DNA from: Sarocladium kiliense
Lineage: Eukaryota > Ascomycota > Sordariomycetes > Hypocreales > Sarocladiaceae
Assembly: GCA_030734395.1 (NCBI GenBank)
Contig: JAUZTG010000028.1
Span: 248,001-312,000, forward strand
Length of the DNA stretch: 64,000 bases
Direction: 5' to 3'
Shown here: positions 43,106 through 55,043 of the stretch, piece by piece
Position numbering within the stretch: position 1 is the first letter of the stretch
Layout of the letters: each line of letters opens with the position of its first letter
Notes under the pieces: model-generated
What the model saw: the letters and a program-made list of their open reading frames with translations, nothing else
Told to the model about the DNA's origin: nothing
The model's database searches: none
Made by a program: the position numbers and the translations under genes

Positions 43106-44059
43106 AACGCACTGGGACTGGATGAGTTCTGTTGAAAGTATTCTACGTCTATACAGGTGACCGAAGCAGAAACAAATCTCTGCTTGAAACAAATCCCATC
43201 AGAGGTCTGCAATTATCTACCATGAGGCCCCCTATTTTCCCAATGCAATATTCCAATCTGGGTCTCCGAACGAGGCGGACCTTGCACACCACCTATCACG
43301 GAGAGGCAGCCTTGTCAGGCAGCCTTGTCAGGCAGCCATGGTTAGGCAGCAAGGCGACTAAACAAATGTTTCAGGAAGAGAAGACAACCATGCTATCCTA
43401 GCTACTTGACTTGATCATTGGATGAATTCTTAGCTGATTCTATGTTCCCTGCTGACAGGCGAGCCTGGGAAGGGTGATGTGAACCAGCCAAGGCGGTACA
43501 GGGTAGGATACCCGCAGCAACGGAAGGACGGGTGCGCAAGGATACATCTAAGCGTTAGCAACTTGAATCTGATGTCTGGAGGTAACAGCGCAACTATGGA
43601 ATGAGGAAATATGCATCTTTATTTGCTATGAAGAAGCCTCAAAGGGAAGATACACGGTCAAGTATTCCCAATAATAGTCCGTGTTAGCGAGGCTTCTAAG
43701 AATCTTGTGACCAGGGACCCAGTCGCCAACAGAGCCATGATTTAGAAGCAGATCATCCATGGCAATGGTTCGGCGTTTCTTTTGTTTTGACTGGATGATT
43801 CATGAAAGAAGTATTGGAGAGGGCCTTATCAGTAAACTCGAGATATTCGATATTCGTGCCGACAGACATATCTTGGTTTCCAACGACACGAACCCTAACC
43901 CGGTTGCTTTTGGCAAAGTGCATCACGTGACAGCGCGTCGTCCGCTGTGATAGCTTCGACCGCGTTTCGATATGAGCGACGCGCATCAACTGGGTTCCAG
44001 GAAGCAACACCAGGACACTGCATTAACGGAGTGAGGCCCTCTGAACCTGCTCGAACACT
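43106..44059. promoter_or_regulatory. Divergent region with tandem repeat and E-box
   Basis: About 950 nt between divergent genes. It holds a 13-bp tandem repeat at 43305-43344 and the palindrome TCACGTGA at 43923-43930, about 130 nt before the AT-hook start. No further gene is seen. Confidence 0.4.
43305..43344. repeat. Tandem 13-bp repeat
   Basis: Two exact copies of GGCAGCCTTGTCA are followed by a degenerate third (GGCAGCCATGGTTA) and another GGCAGC. Function unknown. Confidence 0.75.
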
Positions 44060-45490
44060 ATGCCACAACTGTTCATCGCAGATTCGGAAGACGAGGAGGA
44101 AGATGCCTCTCCTCATAGCCCTGGCCCAGTCGCGCTTCCGCCTCTCGGCACCGGCCAGTCTTCTGACCCCTTGAGTCGAGGCACAGATTCCACTGATATC
44201 GCCTTCTTCAAGAACGTTTACTACGAAAAAGCGGTAGCGATCCAAGAGCGGACATGGGGTGAGCCCAATGAGGTTCAACCGATGCCAACGAAGCGTGTAT
44301 CTGGCGGGGGAGGAATGTGGGATGTACCAAGCAGTCCCGGTCCTCAGCCTGCATCAAGTCGAAGAAAACGCAGAAAGGTCAGCAATGATGGACAAAGCAG
44401 CCCGAGATCTGGGGAACATCAAGCAAGTGGCGGAGTTTCCGGCATGTTGCCCCCAACCTTGCAGATCGACAATGAGGCAGCATTCGTTATCACACCCAAC
44501 ACGATGACGAAGAGTCAACGCGAGGAGTATCAAGCCATTGACTACGGATCAAGCGTTGATCGCGAACCTGTAACGAATCTTCAGGCTCATGGTCAAAGAT
44601 TGCTGGACCTCACATCCAGTAGCTCGGGAACGAATATGAACTCGCCAAGGACTGTGGGCGCTCTCACACAACCTACAAATACGCAGGATCTCCCTCCTAC
44701 TGCGCCATACGAGGACTTACAACATCAACTACCTCCACAAACCGTGCCGACTGAGACTTCTCGGCCAAGGAGATACTCGTCGCCCGATGTGATTGCGGCG
44801 GATGAAACCACGGGCACAGAAAGCCAATATCACGAACCAACTGGAGATGACGAGGATGTCAGGGCAGCAGCCTACTCACTACATCAGGAAGAGAAGCAGG
44901 AGGAATACCAGGAACCGATCATCGTTGAGGATGATGAGTCATCTTTTGAAGAAGAGTCAGTCAAGCCAAAGAAGAAGCGTGGACGCCCCAAGAAGGCCAA
45001 GTCTGAGGCGACAACGCCTGCTTCCAAGCCGGCACCAGTGAAGGAGGCCGCTCCGGGGAGGACGGCGAAGAAGAAGCGTGGAAGGCCCCGTAAAGACCAG
45101 GCAACTCCGGAGAAAGGCATCGCTACGGCCATTGCAAACTCGACTGGAATCGAAGAAAAGGGACAGCGCGATGACGAGCTGGGACTACGAAGGAACGCCA
45201 AAGTCGACGACCATAAGGACGAAGAAGAGCCGGCTTTATGTTCTGAGGACCAAAGAGGAACACCGCAGCCACCGAAGAAAAGTAATGTTAAGAAGGAAGC
45301 AAACCAACATCTGTCAACAACGCCAAATCAGCCACAGCAGGCTGCCAAGAAGCTGGAGGAAACGAGTATCAAGACTGAAGGAAGCAAGCCTCTGCAGATT
45401 GGAGTGAAGGATGACGGAAAGCCAGTGTACAGGGTTGGGCTGAGCAAGCGGACTCGCATTGCACCACTGCTGAAGATTATTCGGAAGTAA
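44060..45490 (+). CDS. AT-hook DNA-binding protein
   Basis: A single exon of 476 residues. It begins MPQLFIADSEDEEEDASPHS, an acidic start. A low-complexity Pro/Ser/Gln-rich middle contains a basic SSRRKRRKVS stretch, a likely nuclear signal. Two AT-hooks follow: KKKRGRPKKAK with the core at Arg307-Pro310 and KKKRGRPRKDQ with the core at Arg340-Pro343. The C-terminus YRVGLSKRTRIAPLLKIIRK is a short basic-hydrophobic motif that I recall as conserved at the end of this fungal family. AT-hooks insert into the minor groove of AT-rich DNA, so a nuclear chromatin or transcription role is likely; no target is known. The TCACGTGA palindrome 130 nt upstream may regulate it. Confidence 0.88.
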   Translation: MPQLFIADSEDEEEDASPHSPGPVALPPLGTGQSSDPLSRGTDSTDIAFFKNVYYEKAVAIQERTWGEPNEVQPMPTKRVSGGGGMWDVPSSPGPQPASSRRKRRKVSNDGQSSPRSGEHQASGGVSGMLPPTLQIDNEAAFVITPNTMTKSQREEYQAIDYGSSVDREPVTNLQAHGQRLLDLTSSSSGTNMNSPRTVGALTQPTNTQDLPPTAPYEDLQHQLPPQTVPTETSRPRRYSSPDVIAADETTGTESQYHEPTGDDEDVRAAAYSLHQEEKQEEYQEPIIVEDDESSFEEESVKPKKKRGRPKKAKSEATTPASKPAPVKEAAPGRTAKKKRGRPRKDQATPEKGIATAIANSTGIEEKGQRDDELGLRRNAKVDDHKDEEEPALCSEDQRGTPQPPKKSNVKKEANQHLSTTPNQPQQAAKKLEETSIKTEGSKPLQIGVKDDGKPVYRVGLSKRTRIAPLLKIIRK

Positions 45491-45913
45491 ATAGCCCATA
45501 AGGCACGAAGACTAATGACTGATGAAGATACATGTTAATACCCCGATTTCGAGGTCAATACAATCTCTGTATGGACAAGTCCACGCAGAGAACGCAAAAA
45601 CAGGGTACTTCCCCGCCAAGGCCGTTCGCCCAGCAGGGGACAGGGACACCAGGGACCCCGCACTAAGCCCGTTGTGGAAGAGGGGCATCGCTGGCGCTGG
45701 CGGGAGACAATGACCGAATCTCGGCGACGCCAAAAACAAAAAAGTGACTCCCTCCTTGGCCATCGCGATATTTTCCTCCGCCATTTCCCGGCTCAGCGCT
45801 GCTTCTCTCTTTGTAGGACGACTTTCCGTCCACTGACTATTTCAGGTCGCCAGACCCTTCCAGCACGAAAACAAACTTCAACTTCGAAGCCAATTGGCTG
45901 GTGGCTCTTCAAG
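45491..45913. promoter_or_regulatory. Promoter of threonine synthase gene
   Basis: A 423-nt gap between two plus-strand genes. It holds the AT-hook 3' UTR and the threonine synthase promoter. Confidence 0.45.
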
Positions 45914-47720
45914 ATGGCGACTAACGGTGTCCACCACGCAAAGGAGGAGACGCATACCACCTCGCAGAGGTATCTCAGTACCCGAGGTGACGACTATGAT
46001 GTATGAGAGACCTCGGAATCCCCAGAATCTTGCAGGACGAAATGCTGACCAAAAACAGTGCTCCTTCGAGGAAGTGGTCCTGAAGGGCCTTGCCTCCGAT
46101 GGCGGCCTCTACATCCCTGAGCATATCCCACAGGCCTCCTCGTGGCAGAGCTGGAAGGATCTCAGCTTCCCCGACCTGGCTCTCGAGGTTATGTCTCTCT
46201 ATATCTCGCCGGCCGAGATCCCTCTCTCCGACCTCAAGAAGATCATCGATACCAGCTACTCGACGTTTCGCGCGCCCGAGACTACCCCGCTGGTTCACCT
46301 CACCGACAACATCCACCTCCTCGAGCTTTTCCACGGTCCTACTTTCGCTTTCAAGGACGTTGCCCTGCAGTTCCTGGGTAACCTCTTTGAGTATTTCCTG
46401 GTGAGGAAGAACGAGGGCAAGACCGGCAGAGGTAAGACAAATTGGCGCATTCGATGGGAGGTTCGATGCTGACCCGTTTCACAGAGCGACACCATCTGAC
46501 GGTCGTTGGCGCAACCAGTGGAGACACAGGTTCTGCTGCCATCTACGGTTTGAGGGGCAAGAAGGATGTCTCTGTCTTCATCATGTTCCCGACCGGCCGA
46601 GTCTCTCCTATCCAGGAGGCGCAGATGACCACCGTTTTGGACAAGAATGTCCATTGTCTTTCCGTCGATGGCACCTTCGACGACTGCCAGGTAAGCATAA
46701 CAAACCTCTTCGCTTCGAATATCATGTCTAACCTGCTTTTAGGACATCGTCAAGGCCATGTTCGGCGACGAGGATGCAAACAAGAACCTCAAGCTCGGCG
46801 CAGTCAACAGCATCAACTGGGCACGCATTCTCGCCCAGATTGTCTACTACTTCCACTCCTACTTCGCGCTAGCCAAGTCAAACTCCGAATTTAAGATCGG
46901 CGACCAGGTCCGCTTCGTCGTCCCCACTGGCAACTTCGGCGACATCCTTGCTGGGTACTTCGCCAAGCGCATGGGTCTCCCTATCGAGCGTCTCGTCATC
47001 GCCACCAATGAGAACGATATCCTTGACCGTTTCTGGAAGACTGGCAAGTACGAGAAGCAAGTTGCGAAGGAGCCCGCTACTGTTGGTGGTCTGGCCGAGG
47101 ATGGCGCCAAGGCGCACCCTGAGGGTGTCAAGGAGACTCTCAGCCCTGCCATGGATATCCTTGTCTCCAGCAACTTCGAGCGTCTCCTGTGGTTCCTTGC
47201 CTACGAGTTTGCTGAGAGCGCAAAGATGGATTCGGAGTGGAATAAGAAACAGGCTGGCCAGGAGGTCAGCAAATGGCTCAAGGACCTCAAAACCACTGGA
47301 TCATTTGGCCCCGTCTACCAGGATGTTCTGAAGAGCGCTAAGCGCGACTTCGAGAGCGAGCGTGTGACGGATGAGGAGACCCTTGAGACCATCAAAGACA
47401 CCTACCAGAAGCTGCAATACGTGCTCGACCCGCACTCTGCCGTCGGTATCGCAGCCACCCAGCGCTCAGCGGAACGCAACGACAAGACCCTGCCCCACAT
47501 CTCTCTTTCCACGGCTCACCCCGCCAAGTTCTCCGGCGCTGTCGATATGGCTCTCAAGGAAGAGAAGGAGTTCGATTTCGCGAAGCAGGTCCTGCCAGCT
47601 GAGTTTGTTGGTCTGGAGGAGAAGGAGAAGAGGGTTACTACAGCACCCAACGACTTCAAGCATGTGCGCGAGCTGGTGAAGAAGCAGGTTGATGAGGAGC
47701 TTAAGGCTCTCGGTTACTAG
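45914..47720 (+). CDS. THR4: Threonine synthase
   Basis: Four exons: 45914-46000, 46059-46431, 46485-46690 and 46743-47720, in phase, 547 residues. It converts O-phosphohomoserine to threonine with pyridoxal phosphate, in the cytosol. Family motifs: QRYLSTRGDDYD at the start, VVLKGLASDGGLYIPE, and FHGPTFAFKD with the PLP-binding Lys128. Then come VVGATSGDTGSAAIYGLRGK, which binds the cofactor phosphate, FVVPTGNFGDILAGYFAKRM, and the C-terminal HPAKFSGAV. The length fits the fungal class (about 515-550). The first 18 residues before SQRYLS are an extra N-terminal stretch without targeting features. The start lies before a 58-nt intron. Confidence 0.96.
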
Positions 47721-50700
47721 AGGAGGAATCTCACATGATACGATGGAAATGAGTAGGACGGTTGCGAAGACGTGGCATGGTAGGGGTAGAATGAGGTGTT
47801 TGAATTCATTGTACGTGTTGAAGCCCCAGTGGCTTACTACTTTATGTCACCAACCTCTAACATCCCCAGGAGATACTTCAGCATAGTTACGACTTGGAAT
47901 CAAGAGAGACCCAGCTCATCTGGTGCATATAGTTTATCCATCCCCCGGTTGCAGCGACTGTCAACATACGAATGCACATCACCTCCAAGCGACCTATCCT
48001 GGGTACCTTGCAATTGGTGCCGCTGGCTGTCAGCCAACGGAGATTACGGTGTCCTCTGATTTACGTTGCAAAGGCAAAGACCATGGCACAGTATGGGCGT
48101 AAAGGCGAGACCGGACGGAAGCTTGCAGACAAGGCGCCATTCCCAGCCCTTCAACCCGATGATCGGTGTGACATATCGTCTGCTTTTAGAGGACAGCACT
48201 GCTGTTGTAGAACCTCCCACCTGACAACTCAGACACTTTTACAGGTAGATCCCGTCGGCGCTGACGAGATTGGCTGCCTTACGTCCCGCTGACGGTCTCT
48301 ACCTGAGACTTTAGGCACTCCTGCAGACGGGAAGCGACCCGTACGATGTTTGCCAATCATTATACCTGCATGTTGCCTTAGCTGAGGTTGTGACACTGCA
48401 CTGGCATTACAGAAGTCCTCCTGAGGTTTCAGGCAACTCTGACGTGTAAGTCAAATCACTTCGCCTCCCCTAGATTGAGCAAACCCTGGGAGGGCTCCTC
48501 TCTCATCCTCTTCCTTCTTTCTCCCCGATTCTTTGCACCCTATCCCTCTCATGTTAGGGGGGGGGGCACGTCCTGATTTGCGAAAACCGCACTTGGGATT
48601 CCTCCTCCTAGGCTCCCCCAGGTTCCTGCACAGCAATGGGCTTGTGACGCGAGGGCACCGAAGAATGAGCCCATTGCTTCCTGGGTGCTCGTCCTCAGTT
48701 CCGGTCATGCCAGAAGTGCTGTCGGTGGATCATAACATGGCAAGGCCTGAGGCTCTGCATCACGTCTATCCGTGGGATATGCCCACGACTTCTAGTGCCA
48801 TGTTCCCAAAGGTGGACGGTCTCAGTTTCGTCCAGCCACCGGATGAGCTCTTCCTCGATCTCTGGGATGCCAGCTTGATCAGGCAGGCTTCCTCATCGTG
48901 AACCCTTCCAGTTAAGAACGGCACAACAAAGAGCTAATGGCGTGGTCACCTCTTTTGGTGGAATACCCCAATGGGTCCTCGCCGGATCAACAAAGATCTC
49001 TAATGCTTTCTACATATCGCCCGTCCGACTACCCATGAGCTGTATGACAGAGGCTCTGGTGACTGGCCCTCAAAGCCGTTTTCACTCTTGATATCTCACG
49101 CACCTGAGACATTACTGCACATGGACTTGCAGTCATCCACTTGGCCACCTCAAGTTGGTAGAGAGGGGGCCAAGGGAGCACGACAGAACGACCAGCTAGC
49201 CGTGCATGCTATACTTCCAGCGGCTGTTGGCATGTTCGCGCAGGCATTGCGTCGCCCACTTCGGCCGACCGACGTTCCTCTCATGATCAGTCATAATCAG
49301 GGGGGTAGAGGCGATTCCTCCCTGATCGGCAACCCAGGCACCCAAGGTCCCGAGACAGTGCCTTTCCATACCACCTTACTGCTGCGAATGTTTCTGTGGA
49401 GACAATAAAATCGACTTCGGTACCTCAAAGGCTGTTCTATTCAACCGTTGCAGCAGCGAGCAGATGTGCGCTCGAATGTCCAGCGTACATACTATAACAT
49501 GGTCCCTCGTCCTCCCTATGGATGCTTCCGGGGGAGCCCTCGGGCCTTCTGGAGCGCAACTCATCACTTCGAAGGCAAATTTGGCAACCTTCGCGCTGGG
49601 AAATGGATACTCCATGCGAGTGGTTCAAAGGCGTACCTCAGGATGACATTCATGCGGTACGGCAGGCGCTCGAAGGACCAGGCAACGCCCTTTTCAGCCT
49701 CCCCGTTCCCTATGTCCGACTACGAGTTGCCTGACCTGGCCGCCAAGCTGCAAGCAAGCAACCCCGAATAGCCTCATCACAGGCTCATCTTGCTCCTCGT
49801 GCATCTCTCTGCAGGAATCTACGGCTCAGTGTCTGTCAAGACGCACACGTTCACGCCACCTTCTGACCCATTCCCTATTACCTCCCAGCAGGCCAAATGT
49901 CAGGGCCTTGAGGATAGGCTGGGCAGTCAAGCTTGGAAGTCTCCAGCAGACCATGCAGTTGGGGACCGTCAAGGCGAGAGGAATAGACTCCGCTTTGTGA
50001 TCTGTGAGAGGTTATGCGTCGGAACCCTGCGAAACTGTGAGCGACCTGACGGATTGGTCGACAGGGAGAAAGTCAGCACATACGCCAGCTGAAACGCATT
50101 CAACGAAGTTTGTCGCAAATATACCCGAGCAAGGCAATTACCCAAATGCTCCCAAGCCCCTGCTATGGCCCTCTCAGAAGCTTCCAAAGCATTGCCAACG
50201 GTGCTTTCATGCTCGGGGCCGACTTCAGGCATGGGCCACGAGCTCCCTGGCCTCGTTTCATTCTCATGGGATAGCCCTCCAAAGTCAGCTTTGGAGCCGA
50301 TCTCGCCCATGGGGCAGTTGCACTTCTACTTGGGACCATATTGTTTGCAATCAAGACCTCCTCACAAGGCGCAGCACAGCCTTTGACCGCTCTTCTGTCG
50401 ACAGACCAAATAGCTCAACGCGAGTCGCTTGTGCTTGTGACAGCCCTTTATTGGCACTACCTGTTGTTCCCAATCGCGGACGAGAGATACGATTCCACGG
50501 AATTTCTTAGGGGTCCCAACGGGAGCCCTCCGTGAAGGCTGATGTTGAGGAGTGGAAGATTCTCTCCCGAGTTGCCATGAGCGGCATCAGCGGGACACTG
50601 TTGTGAGGGCACCTGATTATTCAGGGTCCTGTGGGACTTGAGTATAGGGGCATCAGCATTGATCCAGTCACATGCTGAGACCTAGTCCACATTATGGCAA

Positions 50701-53700
50701 TAGCTCCTTTGCTTTACCGCGCAGTCCATGAACACCGGGAAACGGCACGGCCAATTACACATCCCCGGATCAATTCTCGTTCCGCTGGACAAGAGGAGTC
50801 TTCCCAATTCCTCCGTCAACAAGGACATCTTGTCACTCGGCTTCGCCCTGTATATCACCTCATGGATTCCGCCTATACATGAAGAAGGGCCCGGGAGTCG
50901 AGACCAGACTGGTTCATGGATCTAGCTGGCGGCATGTTCACCGCCAGTACATGCCATGTGTTGGCATCAGATCCGACTCGGGTATGGGCGTTTGGAATAC
51001 GTCGGTCTCATTGTTCGACTTTTCTCCAGGCCCTATCATGCGGCATCATTTTGTCGGAACATTGTCCCATGCTTAGAAGCCTCCATGGCCGCGTTGGTCT
51101 TTCAGCCTTGGCTTTTCAGCTATTTCAGGAGCATGGCCGCTTGTTTTGCAAGTGTGCAAGGTCTTGATTGCCGCAGGCTCTATTCAGAGGAGACGGTACC
51201 TCTCGTTCGCCAGCAAGCTGGAGTACGCAAACTCAGCGGAGAGCGACTCGATCACATTTGGCTCAGATACTGGACCACCGCGACTCAAGTAGGAGTCACC
51301 ACCCGAGCTTGCCAGTGACACCCGGACGGTTTTGACGCGAGCCATCGTATCAAATTGTATTGCTTCAGGAAGGCCGGGTTCACGCTTGGACCATAAACCC
51401 TCATGGTCCAGGAAGCAAGCTCAGAGAAGCCGTCAACGACATGACTAGCTTGGATCCAATGTGATCCAGGCTTAGTCCGCCAGGTCATAATGGATCCCTG
51501 GCCTTTCCCTCTTGGATTCCAACGGACTGGACTATGCACGCGCAGCATCACAACGCTTCGACCAGTCCATTCATGCGCAACATCAGCTTGCGCTTCGGTA
51601 CGTTGATCGGCGGAGCAATGGGGGGTGCGATCCTCCATTACTCATCTGGATGTAGCTACATCTGGAGGCATGTAAGCCAGGAGAGTCCAAGCCTGGCTTG
51701 CCAGAAACAGCGTCAGGCCATCGGCCTGGTTGCATCGGTGGGGAAACGGGAAACACGATCCAACGGATATGGCCCCTCCCCAGCTAGCTGGCGCAGAATG
51801 TCAGCTCCCTGACGCCCAACTTCGTCCCTGATCGGAAGATTGCTTTACTCCGAGCGTTCGACGCCCCCAGTTGCCACATACTTTCCGGCAAATGTCTCGG
51901 ATATACATGCTGCCCGTGAGCCTCGGGGTATAATCCCCGAGAACATGAACTGTCTGATTCCCACATTCTCAACCACCGCGTGGGCGAACAAAGAGTTTCG
52001 GCTGCCGCCGGAGCCACTGTGCTTCAATCTGCATCCTTATTCAAGTGGCGCATCCAGCGTTGAGGGAAGAGGACGCTGTTCACTCGCCAAGTCCTGAGTA
52101 CCTATACTGAGGAGCCATCTCTTGGGAGCTGAAAATATCTTGACGCCCTTCCGTCCTCAGTAACCGCCTTGGGGGGCGGGGCGGGGGTTGATCCCTCGCC
52201 CCAAGTTCAGTTGAGATTTGTCGAAGATCTTGAACTCGAACCCTGCTCACGGTTCCCAAGTTCTTACAGTCGGATATCAGCCCGTCGACTGCCTCGTTCA
52301 CTGCGGTACTCATGTAAAGTACTCGAGGGCCAGTGATGCGGTACCGGGGAACGTCTCAACGGATGTCCACGGCAGCGATTCTGGGTTGTGCTCTGCTATA
52401 TCTTTCCTGTCTCTCTGCTCACCGGCACTAAGCACAGTGGTAGTGAGGCTCTACTATGTGTCTCCATGTTTCCTCTGGATCATGTTATTCAGAACCGGTG
52501 CTACCCCATGTGTGAGATCGTGAGGGTGTCTCAGTCTAGCAGTGAAAGGGGGTATAAAGTGGCATTGGTTGAAGCATCAGAACAACAATGACCTCAAATG
52601 CGCCACCATGGGCCGGCTCAGCTCAGCAGGGTGGGGTCTCGACCAGGTGCATATCAACCAGAGAGGTCCGGACACCGTCATTCGAGGCATTTCTCAGCTA
52701 CCAAATAGTGGCCACGGGACCAACAAGATCGAAGGTTGGCTGAAGGACCACTACATCAGCTTTCCGGGCCATGCGAGGGTTGCCAGCGATTCTTGGTCAC
52801 CACAAGGGTCTAGAGCACTGTAGACTGGAAGCACTCCTTCATTCCTTACTGAAAGGATGAATGCTTTTGGCAGTAGCGCAACCTTCAACCGGGCCATTGT
52901 TGGCCTCTTTGCCCTCATTTCTGGCTTCCTTCTCAACATGATGCAATCCCTTATGAATCAAGAGCGAACCGGTGTCTGGTTTGGTCTGCGCCTAAGGCTC
53001 CACGCCCGATGTAGTGACATGCAGCATTGCGAGTCACCCTGCCAGTCGTCTTCATTTATTCCAGTGCCGCGATGGCAGAAAGCTTCCTTGGAGTGCAGCC
53101 TTTCACATTTGCTGCTTATAGCTGGGATCCATATATAAGGATTCGCCTTTCCTTCCCTAGAACCCAGCGATGCTCTGCTTGGCTTCAGGCTCATTGTTGT
53201 GGTAGCTTCCCACAAACCGACCCCTGGGCCACCCCAACATCCAGCCGCCTGATGGAGGGACCTGCGAGTGATCAGTGAGGTGCTGAGTATCTCTCACCAC
53301 GCCGCGTCCTCGGGGCCTGGGCTGCGGAGCCAAACAAACGGGGCTACCAATGTCGACCAGAATTGCGGAATGCATGCCGATAACCGTCTCCGGTCCCTTT
53401 GGTTGGAGCGCGCCTCGTGCAGCTGGGGACGATGCCTTTCGCCACAGGATATCTCCCCGTCACAATGTTGGAACACTTCTTCGGCGCTTATGCGGATTCT
53501 TCACATGTTTTTCAACCGTAGGGTCTCGGGGAAACACGCACAACAAGACCATAAAGAAACAATCCAGCTCTGAGGCGGTTCAAGCTCTTGGTTGATGCGA
53601 TCAGCTCGGCCCGCCCAGATCCTCACGGTATCGCTCCAGTGGCCTGTCCTATGGCGGCCACTGCAGCAACGTATAGACTTCCATCAGGGCTTCATCAAAC

Positions 53701-55043
53701 CATCGACATGATGAGTTCTCGATTTCGGGAAGGGAAGCTATAGCATTCCTCTCGAACAAGATATCGGTGATTAAGGTTAAATGCTCATGCCTTTCTTTGT
53801 TCGTGTCGCATTGCCTGCCCCCAACTTACCAGCGAACTCATTCTGAGGTTCAGAATCCAGAACATCCCAGATTCTATCTGGTCAATACCAGGCTTTTCAA
53901 AATGCGCCAGGACAAAGACTACTTCACCCACATTACTGTTTCACATGCTCTTTGCGAGCACGGCCTCCTGGACATCGAGTTCCATGGCGGATGCGCGTGA
54001 GATGCTAAGGAGTGAGTTTTGACTCAAAAGATCGTCAAAACTCATCTATTCCTGGCAGCCTAGCGTGGATGTCGGTGAATATTTCGATATCAACGTCGAG
54101 GGGAACGATTCCTCTCCGACACCACGAGCACTACACCATCACACACACGACTCAGATCTCTATAGCCAGGGCTCGGTTTTGCATTTTCACAATTCGCGAG
54201 ATTGGACATGCTGCCCGTTGCTCCTGGTATAAATTGAGTGGACCAAAATATTATGCGACATCTAAAGCTCTCCCTTTCTATGATACTTGGTCATGGAGAT
54301 CATGTCTACCAAAGGGGCCGCCAGACTATTCGGCTTAGAATTCACAAACATGCTAGAAGGGCTCGTGTTCGAAAGCAACCCGACTTGCTATAACACAATC
54401 GCACGAAATTACGACTTGGAGGAAGAATAAACAACGAGGGCAATCTTATGGGAGATACTGAACCCCTTCTCATATCATCTCATCATACCTGCGGGATGTG
54501 AGACTCGCCCAATCAAGAGTGCGGGATCCAGCGGACGATCAAATAGGTGTAACATTTGGCGACGGGCGAGTTCGCAAGGGAAGAGGTGCGCGATGATACG
54601 AACGCCCCTCGCCAGACTTGTGGTATCACGAAAGGGGCCCTTCCCCATAGAGGCATGATAGTTCAAGGCGGTTCTTTTTCCTGTGCATCCTGAGTATGGA
54701 ACTCACAGGTCTTCCTAAGTACTTCAGATACCAAGGTCCAAAGCCATATTGTCATTCATTCCCCAAGCGCTGTACGTTCTCGCTATGTTTCGCTGTTATT
54801 CAATCGCCAGTTATAGAGAAATCCTTGTCTTCATCAGGTATGCGTGGCACAAACCGCTCCAACAAAGCACCCATGACTCTTGCTTCGTGGATGAAAAGTC
54901 ATGCTCAAACTGACTTGGCTATGTGACGACACCCAGGCTTCCATCAAGCCGGAGGAGGAGTTCCTTCTCCTCCCTTGACTTCTCTCCAATTACATCAGCC
55001 GACTCCAACCTGTATGCTTGCTCCCGATACATCGTGTAAGTTC
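47721..55043. other. About 7.3 kb without a supported gene
   Basis: No open frame here exceeds about 170 codons, and none shows a domain, a signal peptide with a mature chain, or a splice chain that stays in phase. Composition is balanced, not AT-rich, so strong RIP is not visible. A few fragments look hydrophobic (for example plus strand 52857-53138 and 51534-51812), but I could not join them. There is a run of ten G at 48558-48567. Two related segments occur near 48301-48330 (CTGAGACTTTAGGCACTCC) and 48421-48445 (CTGAGGTTTCAGGCAACTC). Confidence 0.5.

Noticed and set aside
48533..48901. 122-codon plus-strand frame in the gene-free stretch
   Set aside because: It begins beside a poly-G run, has no domain and cannot be extended by splicing.
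53767..54240. Possible two-exon gene on the plus strand
   Set aside because: Coding-like fragments are present near 53900-54000 and 54060-54230, but the only good donor/acceptor pair leads directly into a stop.
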